A stretch of DNA of 64,000 nt, from contig CALNHX010005858.1 of NCBI GenBank assembly GCA_940337035.1, forward strand, positions 1 to 64,000, in the 5' to 3' direction. The notes beneath the pieces are model-generated. The model saw only the letters and a list, made by a program, of their open reading frames with translations. It searched no databases and had not been told where the DNA came from. The stretch comes from Agriotes lineatus. Lineage: Eukaryota > Arthropoda > Insecta > Coleoptera > Elateridae. A program made the translations under genes and the position numbers. Positions 1-12,662 of this stretch are shown piece by piece. Every line of letters starts with the position of its first letter. The first letter of the stretch is position 1.

Positions 1-921
1 ATGGACCGCGATGGTCGTTATTAATGAATGGATCGGTTGGAAACCATATACATACTGGTAAAGTTTGGCCCACAAACGTACATCGATCTGCTTCTTACGA
101 ATCTCGGTATGATACGCTCTGTGAGCTGGGATGCTGATATACAGGGTGTAAAAAATAGAATCTCAAACTTCTAAGAATGATATTATTCAACTTAAAAAAA
201 TGCACATAAGGACTATTAGAAAACGCTGTTTTTATTCAGTTAAAATAATATAGATTACGGGAATTTGGTGTAATATGGTATACATGATCTTTACGGCGAA
301 TTGCACCCTGGAAACAAAATACTAAAAGGTTTACATAAGTATTAAACCTTGGAAGAATGGAGGTTGCTTTTCATCATAACTTTTTCAAGTCGAAATATTT
401 GTTAATTCCAATTGGATGTTCATAAAACCTAAACGCTTTCACATAAAAAGGCACTCACTGTGTGCAGTAGTTTTCAAGAAAATCTAATCTAAAGATTACA
501 TTGTGTCCGCTCATAAAAAATATAAAATAGACTAATAATTACACTTACCTGCTTTTAATCATATGTTTTCAATGAACAACATTATTTGAATTTCCTTAAA
601 AATTATTTGCCGGTACTTTTGAATGAAAGTACCCTTAGAACAAAATCAAGTCAAGTATTATATGCACGATGTATGTAATAAGGGAAACGCTTTTCAGTGA
701 CGGGTGTTCACATGAATTTAGGGATAAACATTCCTGGAAAAAAATTCTTGCAAAAATGCCCAGGAAAAAAGATGCTCCCAGGACAACAACTCCCCCCCCC
801 CCCCCGCGTTGTTAAAAGATGGAATTACTTGAAGTAGAGTATAATAAAATTTATATTTTAAATAATATATTATGCCCTCAGTAATGTGATCATCTATCTC
901 TATACAGTGAGCTTACATAGT
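1..921. other. AT-rich stretch, nothing assigned
   Basis: No reading frame of useful length and no recognisable family. A run of 14 C at 792-805 is the only striking local feature. The text near 140-150 (acagggtgtaaaa) resembles the ends of insect DNA elements but no partner end was found. Confidence 0.5.
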
Positions 922-1050
922 TATTTATACAACCAGTAGCTAAAGTGTCACTTTTTTGCACGCGTGAGAAAGTTTAAAAAATGAGCCGAAGGCGAATTTT
1001 TTAAATCTCACAAGTGCATAAAGAAGCTTTAGATACGAGTTGTATACATA
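922..1050. repeat. Palindromic MITE-like hairpin
   Basis: The left arm from 922 and the right arm ending at 1050 are inverted copies with few mismatches, meeting at a short centre containing gagccgaaggcga. The whole would fold into one long hairpin. A second inverted pair, 1050-1065 with 1260-1275 (16 of 16 bases), brackets the following 200 bp, so the element may extend to 1275. The centre is almost the same as that of the hairpin at 12663-12817, so the two probably belong to one family. Confidence 0.6.
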
Positions 1051-1275
1051 ATTTTTTCGACTACCACATATTTATGCTAAAAGATATTATAAAACGTCAA
1101 CGTCATTTCAAATTGAAAATTTATTGAAAATCATGTTAGGTATGCTTTCATTGTCTTACATTGAAAACTCACCACATTTAATGCACAGTTTTGACAAAAG
1201 TGTGCAATAAAGTGACAGATGTGTGCAATAGTGTCAAATAATAACCTCCTTTAAGAAATGGTAGTCGAAAAAATT

Positions 1276-2608
1276 ATTACAGATTCTGTAAAGCGAACAC
1301 TGTCCATCTCTGTACAGTGAGCAATTACATCATTACTATCCATTACATTACATTACTATTCACTATAATTTTTCTATTATAATACTTCTTTCCAATAGTG
1401 TGAACAATATGAAGAGGCTTTGAGTTTATTAGTTCATGTTAGTGAGCGTCTACTATATGCAGTTTCTGTATATACTTAGTACTAGAACTTTCCTAAATAT
1501 TACTTTACATCAGTGATTTTTTAACAAAACACATTTTGTAGCTTACGTTTGGTTTTCCTGGGTTTTCCATGGGAGTCTTTTACGGGAACATTTTTTCCGG
1601 GAACCATTTTTTTCGTTCGCGATTCACACAAGACTGTCTTTAATACCTTGTATATTTCCCACATCGGACTTAAATCTATTGTGTTTTAATAAAATGTTGC
1701 AAACAATTAATTATAGCAACTATTATTTTTTACAAGTTAATAAGAAAAAAACATGGAAATTTAAAATAATAAATCGATAAATAAACTCCAATGTGGCGCT
1801 AGACAACAAATTTCTAAAAAAAATAGATTAATAAAGTTAAAAATTCGTTTAACACATATTTTCATTTAAAAAGACATTTTTTCAAAACAGATCGTTCAAT
1901 GAATTTGTTATTCAAATGAGCCTACGGCCCTACGATGCGTAAGTTTGCCCACACAGCACCCAAATGCAATATATACATTTTTACAATGTTTGATAGCGAC
2001 TTTTCATAAAACCTCAGATCGAGTCACGTAAGTTATACTGGACCTCAAATTACCGACTAATTTATATCCAAAGGGATCGTTTACAGCCATAGAAACGCTA
2101 TAGTGACCAACATATTACGAACGGTGACAACTGGCGGCGTAATTCAAAATAGGCGATGTGTCTTTATTGCTGGTCAGGTTAGTTGGAGCCTGATTGTATG
2201 TGTGTTGTAAACATCCATTGAATGATAACTTGTGTTTTTCAAATATCAAAATGTTACTCTGTATTAAAATACAATATAAGAAGCGATGGTGTTACAAGAG
2301 CTGTAAGAGTTTTTTAAATATAGGAAAACTGTACTGGTCATATTGCACTGCTTGTTTGTAAACTAATTTGTATGAAAAAGATTAAGTACAATAATAACGT
2401 AAATGGCCTTAGAAGAAAATATGAGAAAACCTCGAATTACCTACAAATTTTTATCAGACGAGGTAGGTATCTTAGAAACTTGGTAATGCTGTAATGATAA
2501 CCTTTGCAACTTGTTTTTAAACAAAAGAGGCCATAACTACAGTACAGGCAAATGTTTAAATTTCAGTATTTATAAAATACCGGAAAAATTAAGTGAATTG
2601 TGATTTGT
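1276..2608. other. AT-rich stretch, nothing assigned
   Basis: No convincing gene. A 20-codon frame at 2403-2462 begins with ATG directly after a TAA and ends in GAG before gtaggt, which fits a donor site. It is too short to call without transcripts. Confidence 0.4.
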
Positions 2609-5600
2609 GCACAAACAGCAAAAATGCGAAATCTGCCTAAGTATCCTCGTTCTCAAGAAACTCAAACAACACGAGCCACCAAAGAGTATGGCTTTCGCCC
2701 GGAGTTTTGCTTGAGTTCACAAGATGCAAGGCACATTAAGCCAGGAAACGAGTGTTCATCTACAAATACACAAAAAACAGCAAAAAGGCGAAATCTGCCT
2801 AAGCATTCTCGTTTTCAAGATACTCAGACAACACGAGCCACCAAAGAGCATGGCCTTCGCGCGGGTTTTTACTCGAATTCACAAGGTGCAAGGCACATTA
2901 AGCCAGATAATGCTGGGTGTTCATCTACAAATACACAAACAGCAAAAAGGCCAAATCTGCCTAAGCATTCTCGTTCTCAAGATACTCAGAAAACACGAGC
3001 CACCAAAGAGCATGGCCTTCGCGCGGGTTTTTACTCGAATTCACAAGGTGCAAGGCACATTAAGCCAGATAATGCTGGGTGTTCATCTACAAATACACAA
3101 ACAGCAAAAAGGCCAAATCTGCCTAAGCATTCTCGTTCTCAAGATACTCAGACAACACGAGCCACCAAAGAGCATGGCTTTCGCGCGGGGTTTTGCTTGA
3201 GTTCACAAGATGCAAGGCACATTAAGCCAGGAAATGACGAGTGTTCATCTACAAATACACAAAAAACAGCAAAAAGGCGAAATCTGCCTAAGCATTCTCG
3301 TTCTCAACATACTCAGACAACACGAGCCACCAAAGAGCATGGCCTTCGCGGGGGTTTTTGCTCGAATTCACAAGGTGCAAGGCACATTAAGCGAGATAAT
3401 GCTGGGTGTTCATCTACAAATACACAAACAGCAAAAAGGCCAAATCTGCCTAAGCATTCTCATTCTTAAGATACTCAAACAACACGAGCCACCAAAGAGC
3501 ATTGCCTTGGCGCGGGTTTTTGCTCGACTTCACAAAGTGCAAGGCATATTAAGTCAGAGAATGCTCGGTGCTCATCTACAAATACACAAACAGCAAAAAG
3601 GCCAAATCTGTCTAAGCATTCTCATTCTTAAGATACTCAAATAAGACGAGCCACCAAAGAGCATTGCCTTGGCGCGGGTTTTTGCTCGAGTTCACAAGGT
3701 GCAAGGCACATTAAGTCAGAGAATGCTGGGTGCTCATCTACAAATACACAAACAGCAAAAAGGCCAAATCTGCCTAAGCATTCTCATTCTTAAGATACTC
3801 AAACAACACGAGCCACCAAAGAGCATTGCCTTGGCGCGGGTTTTTGCTCGACTTCACAAAGTGCAAGGCATATTAAGTCAGAGAATGCTCGGTGCTCATC
3901 TACAAATACACAAACAGCAAAAAGGCCAAATCTGTCTAAGCATTCTCATTCTTAAGATACTCAAATAAGACGAGCCACCAAAGAGCATTGCCTTGGCGCG
4001 GGTTTTTGCTCGAGTTCACAAGGTGCAAGGCACATTAAGTCAGAGAATGCTGGGTGCTCATCTACAAATACACAAACAGCAAAAAGGCCAAATCTGTCTA
4101 AGCATTCTCATTCTTAAGATACTCAAATAAGACGAGCCACCAAAGAGCATTGCCTTGGCGCGGGTTATTGCTCGAATTCACAAGGTGCAAGGCACATTAA
4201 GCCAGATAATGCTGGGTGTTCATCTACAAATACACAAACAGCAAAAAGGCCAAATCTGCCTAAGCATTCTCGTTCTCAAGATACTCAGACAACACGAGCC
4301 ACCAAAGAGCATGGCCTCGCGAGGGTTTTTGCTCGAATTCACAAGGTGCAAGGCACATTAAGTCAGATAATGCTGGGTGCTCATCTACAAACACACAAAC
4401 AGCAAAAAGGCCAAATCTGCCTAAGCATTCTCATTCTTAAGATACTCAAACAAGACGAGCCACCAAAGAGCATTGCCTTGGCGCGGGTTTTTGCTCGAGT
4501 TCACAAGGTGCAAGGCACATTAAGTCAGAGAATGCTGGGTGCTCATCTACAAATACACAAACAGCAAAAAGGCCAAATCTGCCTAAGCATTCTCATTCTT
4601 AAGATACTCAAACAACACGAGCCACCAAAGAGCATTGCCTTGGCGCGGGTTTTTGCTCGACTTCACAAAGTGCAAGGCACATTAAGTCAGAGAATGCTCG
4701 GTGCTCATCTACAAATACACAAGCAGCAAAAAGGCCAAATCTGCCTAAGCATTCTCGTTCTTAAGATACTCAAACAACACGAGCCACCAAAGAGCATTGC
4801 CTTGGCGCGGGTTTTTGCTCGAGTTCACAAGGTGCAAGGCACATTAAGTCAGAGAATGCTGGGTGCTCATCTACAAATACACAAACAGCAAAAAGACCAA
4901 ATCTGTCGAAGCATTCTCATTCTTAAGATACTCAAACAACACGAGCCACCAAAGAGCATTGCCTTGGCGCGGGTTTTTGCTCGAGTTCACAAGGTGCAAG
5001 GCACATTAAGTCAGAGAATGCTGGATGCTCATCTACAAATACACAAACAGCAAAAAGGCCAAATCTGCCTAAGCATTCTCGTTCTTAAGATACTCAAACA
5101 AGACGAGCCACCAAAGAGCATGGCCATCGCGCGGGTTTTTGCTCGACTTCACAAGCTGCAAGGCACATTAAGTCAGAGAATGCTGGGTGCTCATCTACGA
5201 ATACACAAACAGCAAAAAGGCCAAATCTGCCGAAGCATTCTCATTCTTAAGATACTCATACAAGACGAGCCACCAAAAAGCATTGCCTTGGCGCGGGTTT
5301 TTGCGCGAGTTCACAAGGTGCAAGGCACATTAAGTCAGAGAATGCTGGGTGCTCATCTACAGATACACAAACAGCAAAAAGGCCAAATCTGCCTAAGCAT
5401 TCTCATTCTTAAGATACTCAAACAAGACGAGCCACCAAAGATCATTGCCTTGGCGCGGGTTTTTGTTCGAGTTCATAAGGTGCAAGGCACATTAAGTCAG
5501 AAAATTCTGGGTGCTCATCTACAAATACACAAACAGTAAAAAGGCCAAATCTGCCTAAGCATTCTCGTTCTTAAGATACTCAAACAACACGAGCCACCAA

Positions 5601-8600
5601 AGAGCATTGCCTTGGCGCGGGTTTTTGGTCGTGTTCACAAGGTGCAAGGCACATTAAGTCAGAGAATGCCTGGTGCTCATCTACAAATACACAAACAAAA
5701 AAAGGGCCAAATCTGTCTAAGCATTCTCGTTTTCAAGATACTCAAACAACACGAGCCACCAAAGAGCATTGCCTTGGCGCGGGTTTTTGTTCGAGTTCAC
5801 AAGGTGCAAGGCACATTAAGTCAGAGAATGCTCGGTGCTCATCTACAAATACACAAACAAAAAAAGGGCCAAATCTGTCTAAGCATTCTCGTTTTCAAGA
5901 TACTCAAACAACACGAGCCACCAAAGAGCATTGCCTTGGCGCGGGTTTTTGTTCGAGTTCACAAGGTGCAAGGCACATTAAGTCAGAGAATGCCTGGTGC
6001 TCATCTACAAATACACAAACAAAAAAAGGCCAAATCTGTCTAAGCATTCTCGTTTTCAAGATACTCAAACAACACGAGCCACCAAAGAGCATTGCCTTGG
6101 CGCGGGTTTTTGTTCGAGTTCACAAGGTGCAAGGCACATTAAGTCAGAGAATGCTCGGTGCTCATCTACAAATACACAAACAAAAAAAGGGCCAAATCTG
6201 TCTAAGCATTCTCGTTTTCAAGATACTCAAACAACACGAGCCACCAAAGAGCATTGCCTTGGCGCGGGTTTTTGTTCGAGTTCACAAGGTGCAAGGCACA
6301 TTAAGTCAGATAATGCTGGGTGCTCATCTACAAACACACAAACAGCAAAAAGGCCAAATCTGCCTAAGCATTCTCATTCTTAAGATACTCAAACAAGACG
6401 AGCCACCAAAGAGCATTGCCTTGGCGCGGGTTTTTGCTCGAGTTCACAAGGTGCAAGGCACATTAAGTCAGAGAATGCTGGGTGCTCATCTACAAATACA
6501 CAAACAGCAAAAAGGCCAAATCTGCCTAAGCATTCTCATTCTTAAGATACTCAAACAATACGAGCCATCAAAGAGCATTGCCTTGGCGCGGGTTTTTGCT
6601 CGACTTCACAAAGTGCAAGGCACATTAAGTCAGAGAATGCTCGGTGCTCATCTACAAATACACAAACAGCAAAAAGGCCAAATCTGCCTAAGCATTCTCG
6701 TTCTTAAGATACTCAAACAACACGAGCCACCAAAGAGCATTGCCTTGGCGCGGGTTTTTGCTCGAGTTCACAAGGTGCAAGGCACATTAAGTCAGAGAAT
6801 GCTGGGTGCTCATCTACAAATACACAAACAGCAAAAAGGCCAAATCTGTCGAAGCATTCTCATTCTTAAGATACTCAAATAAGACGAGCCACCAAAGAGC
6901 ATTGCCTTGGCGCGGGTTTTTGCTCGAGTTCACAAGGTGCAAGGCACATTAAGTCAGAGAATGCTGGATGCTCATCTACAAATACACAAACAGCAAAAAG
7001 GCCAAATCTGCCTAAGCATTCTCGTTCTTAAGATACTCAAACAAGACGAGCCACCAAAGAGCATGGCCATCGCGCGGGTTTTTGCTCGACTTCACAAGCT
7101 GCAAGGCACATTAAGTCAGAGAATGCTGGGTGCTCATCTACGAATACACAAACAGCAAAAAGGCCAAATCTGCCTAAGCATTCTCATTCTTAAGATACTC
7201 ATACAAGACGAGCCACCAAAAAGCATTGCCTTGGCGCGGGTTTTTGCGCGAGTTCACAAGGTGCAAGGCACATTAAGTCAGAGAATGCTGGGTGCTCATC
7301 TACAAATACACAAACAGCAAAAAGGCCAAATCTGCCTAAGCATTCTCGTTCTTAAGATACTCAAACAAGACGAGCCACCAAAGAGCATGGCCATCGCGCG
7401 GGTTTTTGCTCGACTTCACAAGCTGCAAGGCACATTAAGTCAGAGAATGCTGGGTGCTCATCTACGAATACACAAACAGCAAAAAGGCCAAATCTGCCTA
7501 AGCATTCTCATTCTTAAGATACTCATACAAGACGAGCCACCAAAAAGCATTGCCTTGGCGCGGGTTTTTGCGCGAGTTCACAAGGTGCAAGGCACATTAA
7601 GTCAGAGAATGCTGGGTGCTCATCTACAAATACACAAACAGTAAAAAGGCCAAATCTGCCTAAGCATTCTCGTTCTTAAGATACTCAAACAACACGAGCC
7701 ACCAAAGAGCATTGCCTTGGCGCGGGTTTTTGGTCGTGTTCACAAGGTGCAAGGCACATTAAGTCAGAGAATGCCTGGTGCTCATCTACAAATACACAAA
7801 CAAAAAAAGGGCCAAATCTGTCTAAGCATTCTCGTTTTCAAGATACTCAAACAACACGAGCCACCAAAGAGCATTGCCTTGGCGCGGGTTTTTATTCGAG
7901 TTCACAAGGTGCAAGGCACATTAAGTCAGAGAATGCTCGGTGCTCATCTACAAATACACAAACAAAAAAATGGCCAAATCTGTCTAAGCATTCTCGTTTT
8001 CAAGATACTCAAACAACACGAGCCACCAAAGAGCATTGCCTTGGCGCGGGTTTTTGTTCGAGTTCACAAGGTGAAAGGCACATTAAGTCAGAGAATGCCT
8101 GGTGCTCATCTACAAATACACAAACAAAAAAAGGGCCAAATCTGTCTAAGCATTCTCGTTTTCAAGATACTCAAACAACACGAGCCACCAAAGAGCATTG
8201 CCTTGGCGCGGGTTTTTGCTCGAGTTCATAAGGTGCAAGGCACATTAAGTCAGAAAATTCTGGGTGCTCATCTACAAATACACAAACAGTAAAAAGGCCA
8301 AATCTGCCTAAGCATTCTCGTTCTTAAGATACTCAAACAACACGAGCCACCAAAGAGCATTGCCTTGGCGCGGGTTTTTGGTCGTGTTCACAAGGTGCAA
8401 GGCACATTAAGTCAGAGAATGCCTGGTGCTCATCTACAAATACACAAACAAAAAAAGGGCCAAATCTGTCTAAGCATTCTCGTTTTCAAGATACTCAAAC
8501 AACACGAGCCACCAAAGAGCATTGCCTTGGCGCGGGTTTTTGTTCGAGTTCACAAGGTGCAAGGCACATTAAGTCAGAGAATGCTCGGTGCTCATCTACG

Positions 8601-9397
8601 AATACACAAACAGCAAAAAGGCCAAATCTGCCTAAGCATTCTCATTCTTAAGATACTCATACAAGACGAGCCACCAAAAAGCATTGCCTTGGCGCGGGTT
8701 TTTGCGCGAGTTCACAAGGTGCAAGGCACATTAAGTCAGAGAATGCTGGGTGCTCATCTACAAATACACAAACAGCAAAAAGGCCAAATCTGCCTAAGCA
8801 TTTGCGTTCTTAAGATACTCAAACAACACGAGCCACCAAAGAGCATTGCCTTGGCGCGGGTTTTTGTTCGAGTTCACAAGGTGCAAGGCACATTAAGTCA
8901 GAGAATGCTCGGTGCTCATCTACAAATACACAAACAGCAAAAAGGCCAAATCTGCCTAAGCATTCTCATTCTTAAGATACTCAAACAAGACGAGCCACCA
9001 AAGATCATTGCCTTGGCGCGGGTTTTTGCTCGAGTTCATAAGGTGCAAGGCACATTAAGTCAGAAAATTCTGGGTGCTCATCTACAAATACACAAACAGT
9101 AAAAAGGCCAAATCTGCCTAAGCATTCTCGTTCTTAAGATACTCAAACAACACGAGCCACCAAAGAGCATTGCCTTGGCGCGGGTTTTTGGTCGTGTTGA
9201 CAAGGTGCAAGGCACATTAAGTCAGAGAATGCCTGGTGCTCATCTACAAATACACAAACAAAAAAAGGGCCAAATCTGTCTAAGCATTCTCGTTTTCAAG
9301 ATACTCAAACAACACGAGCCACCAAAGAGCATGGCATTCGCACGGGTTTTTGCTCGAGTTCACAAGGTGCAGGGCACATTCATCCATCTACAAATAC
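2609..9397. repeat. 162-bp satellite array, about 42 copies
   Basis: The marker gagccaccaaag recurs every 162 bp (for example 2835, 2997, 3159, 3324, 3486, 3648), giving about 42 head-to-tail copies. Because 162 is divisible by 3, reading frames run through copies. One plus frame yields 54-residue repeats containing KVQGTLSQRMLGAH and EPPKSIALARV. A second frame is open in the first five copies (2600-3469). Frames are broken by recurring C-to-T stops (CAG-TAA at 5537, 7640, 8290, 9100; AAA-TAA near 3646, 3966, 6880) and by a 1-bp deletion near 6027. Edge copies are more divergent than central ones, as expected for unequal exchange. The array is GC-richer than its surroundings. I read it as a non-coding satellite with chance open frames. 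A decayed repetitive protein gene is possible but less likely. Confidence 0.93.
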
Positions 9398-10439
9398 TAC
9401 GCGGTCTAAGCCAAAATTCTATGTTATGGAGAATAATTCTAGTAACCGCGAAAGCCTGATTAAAGATCGACTTTGAAATAGACGTAGCGATAACAGTTTT
9501 GAGTCACTTGTGCTTAAGCACATGGAGCTAGAAATTTTAAATAAAATCATAACTCTATAATAAAGCAGAACACGTCCCAAGGTCAAATAAATCAACTCCT
9601 GGTCTATGTGCAGTTAGGTATTGGGGGCGTGGTCTTGATATTTTCTAAGAGCCAGTAATATGGAAGGAGAGAACAATTAATGCTCTTGTTAGGGCCTACA
9701 CACATTTTTTACATTACACAGGAATGTTTGTACTATGTACACATAAATATTAAATCTGCAAATAACCTAAATTCGGAGCTTTGTACAAAAATATGGTTAT
9801 AAACTTTTTGCAAGTGGACTTTACTACCTCTAGGAAGAAAAGGCGTCGTGCATCACGTGACCACAATTCGAGGTTGGAGGTAATTGTGGGCGTTGTCTTG
9901 ATATTAGCAGCGTTGCCAGACCTGGTACAATTCTACGAATCTGGTACATTCTGAAACCGTTACTGCAAAAGTATATTTTTTAAAATATTTCTGGTACATT
10001 TTCATCCTCATTTATTAGATTAGACGAAACTGTCAAAAATAAATTAGCAGATCAGCCAGGCAAAGCGGAATTGGCAGACAAAATACGTCTTATTTATTTC
10101 GTACAGTATCCTCACTTAATAATACAGTATCCTCATTTAATACTAAGAAACTGGAAACTGCAAGTAAAGCAAGAGAAAAAATTTTCGCAGAAGTGTATTA
10201 TAAATAAACATTAATACTACAAACATAGTGTTTAGTGTTATGTTGTTTTCCGTTAATTATTGTACAATATTTTGAGAACGTCTGACAACACTGTTACTAC
10301 ACGCACAAGGAGGCTGTGACATCATCATTGTTGTTGACGCCATTAGCTGCTTTCTCGTTTACGTGCAATTTGTTTGCGTTATTAAACTGTAAAAGGCTTT
10401 ACGCAAAACTTCCCTCGTCGTTTGTCGTTTACGTTTGTG
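9398..10439. other. Spacer with possible coding relic
   Basis: No intact gene. A frame without stops covers 9990-10211, ending at TAA 10212-10214, and an overlapping frame near its end reads KLETASKAREKIFAEVYYK before a stop. The style suggests an old transposase tail, but I cannot name the family. A 20-bp unit (acagtatcctca plus flank) is directly duplicated near 10104-10140. The last 100 bp would be the upstream region of the THAP exons. No TATA box stands out. Confidence 0.35.
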
Positions 10440-10831
10440 ATGGCAGAATATTGTTACGGTGGGTACAAGACGTGTGCATCGCCTTTGTGCAATAAAAGTG
10501 CAATCGTAAATGCAGAAGTTTGCTATTTTCGGTTCCCAAAAGACTGGCGAAGGTAAGTTGTTATATTGGAGCGTTATTATATAGTACCTTTGTATATTTA
10601 TTTATGTATGCACGTATATAAATCCCGGAAACACTAAAAAAGGCTATTTTTTAAGATGTTTAATCTGGATTAAAAACTGCGGGTTGGAAGAATCCAAAGA
10701 AACTTCCTGTATAAATTGGTACGATTATAGACTGTGTAGCGCACATTTTGAAGAATCAATGTTCTCCAGTCTGCTTAAAAATCGCCTGAAGAAAACAGCA
10801 ATTCCAACATTGTTTGGTGATTTAAATTCAG
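10440..10831 (+). CDS. THAP zinc-finger domain, two exons
   Basis: Exon 1 is 10440-10552 (ATG start, donor gtaagt) and exon 2 is 10656-10831 (acceptor ttttttaag). The split arginine codon AG|A keeps the frame. Together they encode a complete THAP domain of about 92 residues: zinc ligands C12 and C17, then C65-x2-H68, with the conserved F32-P33, W42 and F69, and the closing box AIPTLF at 86-91. THAP domains bind DNA sequence-specifically and are known from host regulators and P-element transposases. Exon 2 ends TCA-G before gtttgt, phase 1, which matches the next two exons. The same-strand exons downstream lead into a Helitron Rep-helicase with compatible phases, so this may be its N-terminus. 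A separate small THAP gene is the alternative. The domain call is strong; its membership in a longer gene is inference. Confidence 0.85.
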
Positions 10832-10965
10832 GTTTGTACATATTCAATACTGTTATATATCGTTTACCATAATAAACAATTAGCAAATTGACCATCGATT
10901 TATCGTTTAATACAAAATAATTTTAGGTGCTTTATGTCGATTGTTAATCACATCATATTTTACAG

Positions 10966-11097
10966 GTGCGTTATTTGATACGAATGCAACACCTTCTTTT
11001 CTTAGATCGTCTAATCCTGTAAATGTTTCTGCAGGGTTCGAACCCCTACCATCAACATCTACGGCCGAGGTTTCTAAACATGTGAGTTGTTCTTCAG
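10966..11097 (+). CDS. Linker exon, copy 1
   Basis: Acceptor ttttacag precedes 10966. Read in the phase left by the THAP exon it gives a Ser/Thr/Pro-rich linker with RSSNP and EPLPSTSTAEV. It can end at 11097 (TCTTCAG before gtaata, phase 1, compatible with the next exon) or at 11081 (CAT before gtgagt, phase 0). It is a tandem duplicate of the exon at 11154, about 188 bp away, including the intron sequence upstream of the acceptor. If the 11081 donor is used the two copies would be mutually exclusive, because the phases no longer match. Confidence 0.55.
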
Positions 11098-11153
11098 GTA
11101 ATAACGAATAGTCATAAAATATTGTTGTTTGTTAATCACATAATATTTTACAG

Positions 11154-11275
11154 GTGCGTTATTTGAAACGAATACAACACCTACTATTCTTAGATCTTCT
11201 AATCCTGCAAATGTTTTTGCACGTTTCGAACCCCTGCCATCAACATCTACTGCCGAGGTTTGTAAACATTTGTAT
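11154..11275 (+). CDS. Linker exon, copy 2
   Basis: Second copy of the linker exon after an acceptor tattttacag. It reads in the same frame with RSSNP and EPLPSTSTAEV kept and scattered substitutions. Possible donors are after GAG (before gtttgt) or after TAT at 11275 (before gtaaag). Both leave phase 0, which is the phase needed by the exons at 14787, 14897 and 15081. Both copies stay open, which suggests either a recent duplication or continued use. Confidence 0.5.
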
Positions 11276-11385
11276 GTAAAGCCTCTATGACACGACGCTA
11301 CATTTTACGCATTTTATAAAAAAAATATTAAGCATTGTTTCATACAGAAAATTGACTGCTACATTTTGCGCTGACTTTTCATGTA

Positions 11386-11619
11386 GAGTCGTGTGCAAAT
11401 AAATCTGGGACAATGGTTTTTTTTATATGTAAATTGAGTTAAGATTTGAAGCATATCTCCATGGATTTCCTGCTATAAGAAAGAGTTACTTTAAATTTTG
11501 ACACGTAAATGAAAATGTAGGTCTTTCTGGTAGCAGAAAATCCATGGAGATATTCTTCTATTCTCAATTCAACCTACATATGAAAAAACCATTGTCCCAG
11601 ATTTATTTGCATACGACTG
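11386..11619. mobile_element. MITE with TA target duplication
   Basis: 234 bp with inverted ends: the left begins gagtcgtgtgcaaataaatc and the right, read inversely, begins cagtcgtatgcaaataaatc. The match continues into caatggtttttt. Both sides are flanked by TA, as in Tc1/mariner-derived elements. No coding sequence. Confidence 0.8.
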
Positions 11620-12428
11620 TACATTATTTAGAAGTTGTTCTACATTTTCTGGTAAATATGCGTGTAAAAATGTGCAGAAGTATCGTAATCAAACTAAACT
11701 GCAGAGCATGACGCGAAATGAAAACATAACCTGCATTTTATTAGCATTGTTTAACTTCCTGATTAATAATTAATACATAGCAGCTGGCTGAGGTTAATGT
11801 TAAAACATGTTAAGGACGAATTAGCAGCTATTTACAGTTGAAACGCCTTCCTGCGGTGAAAGAACTGGTCAAAATTGTGAGGTAGAAATATATTTCAGCA
11901 CTTAGTGCCTTCTTCAGTCTACATATATAAACAGGTTAAAAAAACAACACGTTAAAATCTTGCATATTTATAAAAAGACAGTTTTTACGGTGAAAATATC
12001 ATTTTCCTCCTTACTTATGTATTAAAATCGTTGATTAAGAAAACACAAAGAGGCGACTGCTAAAAAGGGATGATTATCTGGTGTTTTAATTAAAGATCAA
12101 AAGGAAAATTCTAGGAGTTTAAGAACGAGGACTATTTATCAGGCACCATGTTGACGAAATTCAGTGAAAAAGTGTAGATAATAAAATTAATTAATTACTA
12201 TGCACATCTACAGTTATTTAGTAAAATAATTTTAAAAATTCGTTATGATTGTAAAACAGTGTGTCTCCATTTTGGTTTTCGTAAAACAGGCAAAAATTAA
12301 CTAAATGTAGCTTTGATTTATGGGGAATTTAATTCAGAAACATAGTAATTAAAAGCAAAAGTTTTTGTTAGTACGTCTTGCAATACAAAGTTTCGTGCAG
12401 CGACATTCGTGATTAATGTGATACTCTA

Positions 12429-12549
12429 AACCTAGCCTCAGAAAATAGCTAACAAACATGTTTGGCTAATTATAAGATCTCTGTAAACGGAAGTTGTGTC
12501 AGTGTATCACACCAGATTTTTTTTGACGAGTTAATTGTAAAACATTTGC
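12429..12549 (+). repeat. 121-bp direct repeat, left copy
   Basis: Nearly identical to 14652-14772 in the same orientation, sharing ctcagaaaatagctaacaaa and gtaaacggaagttgtgtcag. Homology stops abruptly on both sides. The right copy lies directly upstream of the acceptor at 14786. Confidence 0.8.
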
Positions 12550-12662
12550 AAAGTTGGTAGCACTAATTGCCAAATAACTAATTTCGCGTTTATTTTGCTG
12601 TCAAATTCTATATGCGGAAGTATATGAGATTTTATTTTATTAATTTATTGTCAGTAATAATA

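Noticed and set aside
792..805. Run of 14 C as a functional signal
   Set aside because: Most likely slippage or an assembly weak point, with no associated feature.
2403..2462. A 20-codon first exon before the satellite
   Set aside because: ATG and donor are plausible, but there is no downstream exon with recognisable sequence and the satellite frame that would follow stops quickly.
2600..9459. A large repetitive protein gene encoded by the satellite frames
   Set aside because: Frames switch between copies, recurring variants introduce stops, a 1-bp deletion breaks the frame near 6027, and the edges end in ordinary non-coding DNA.
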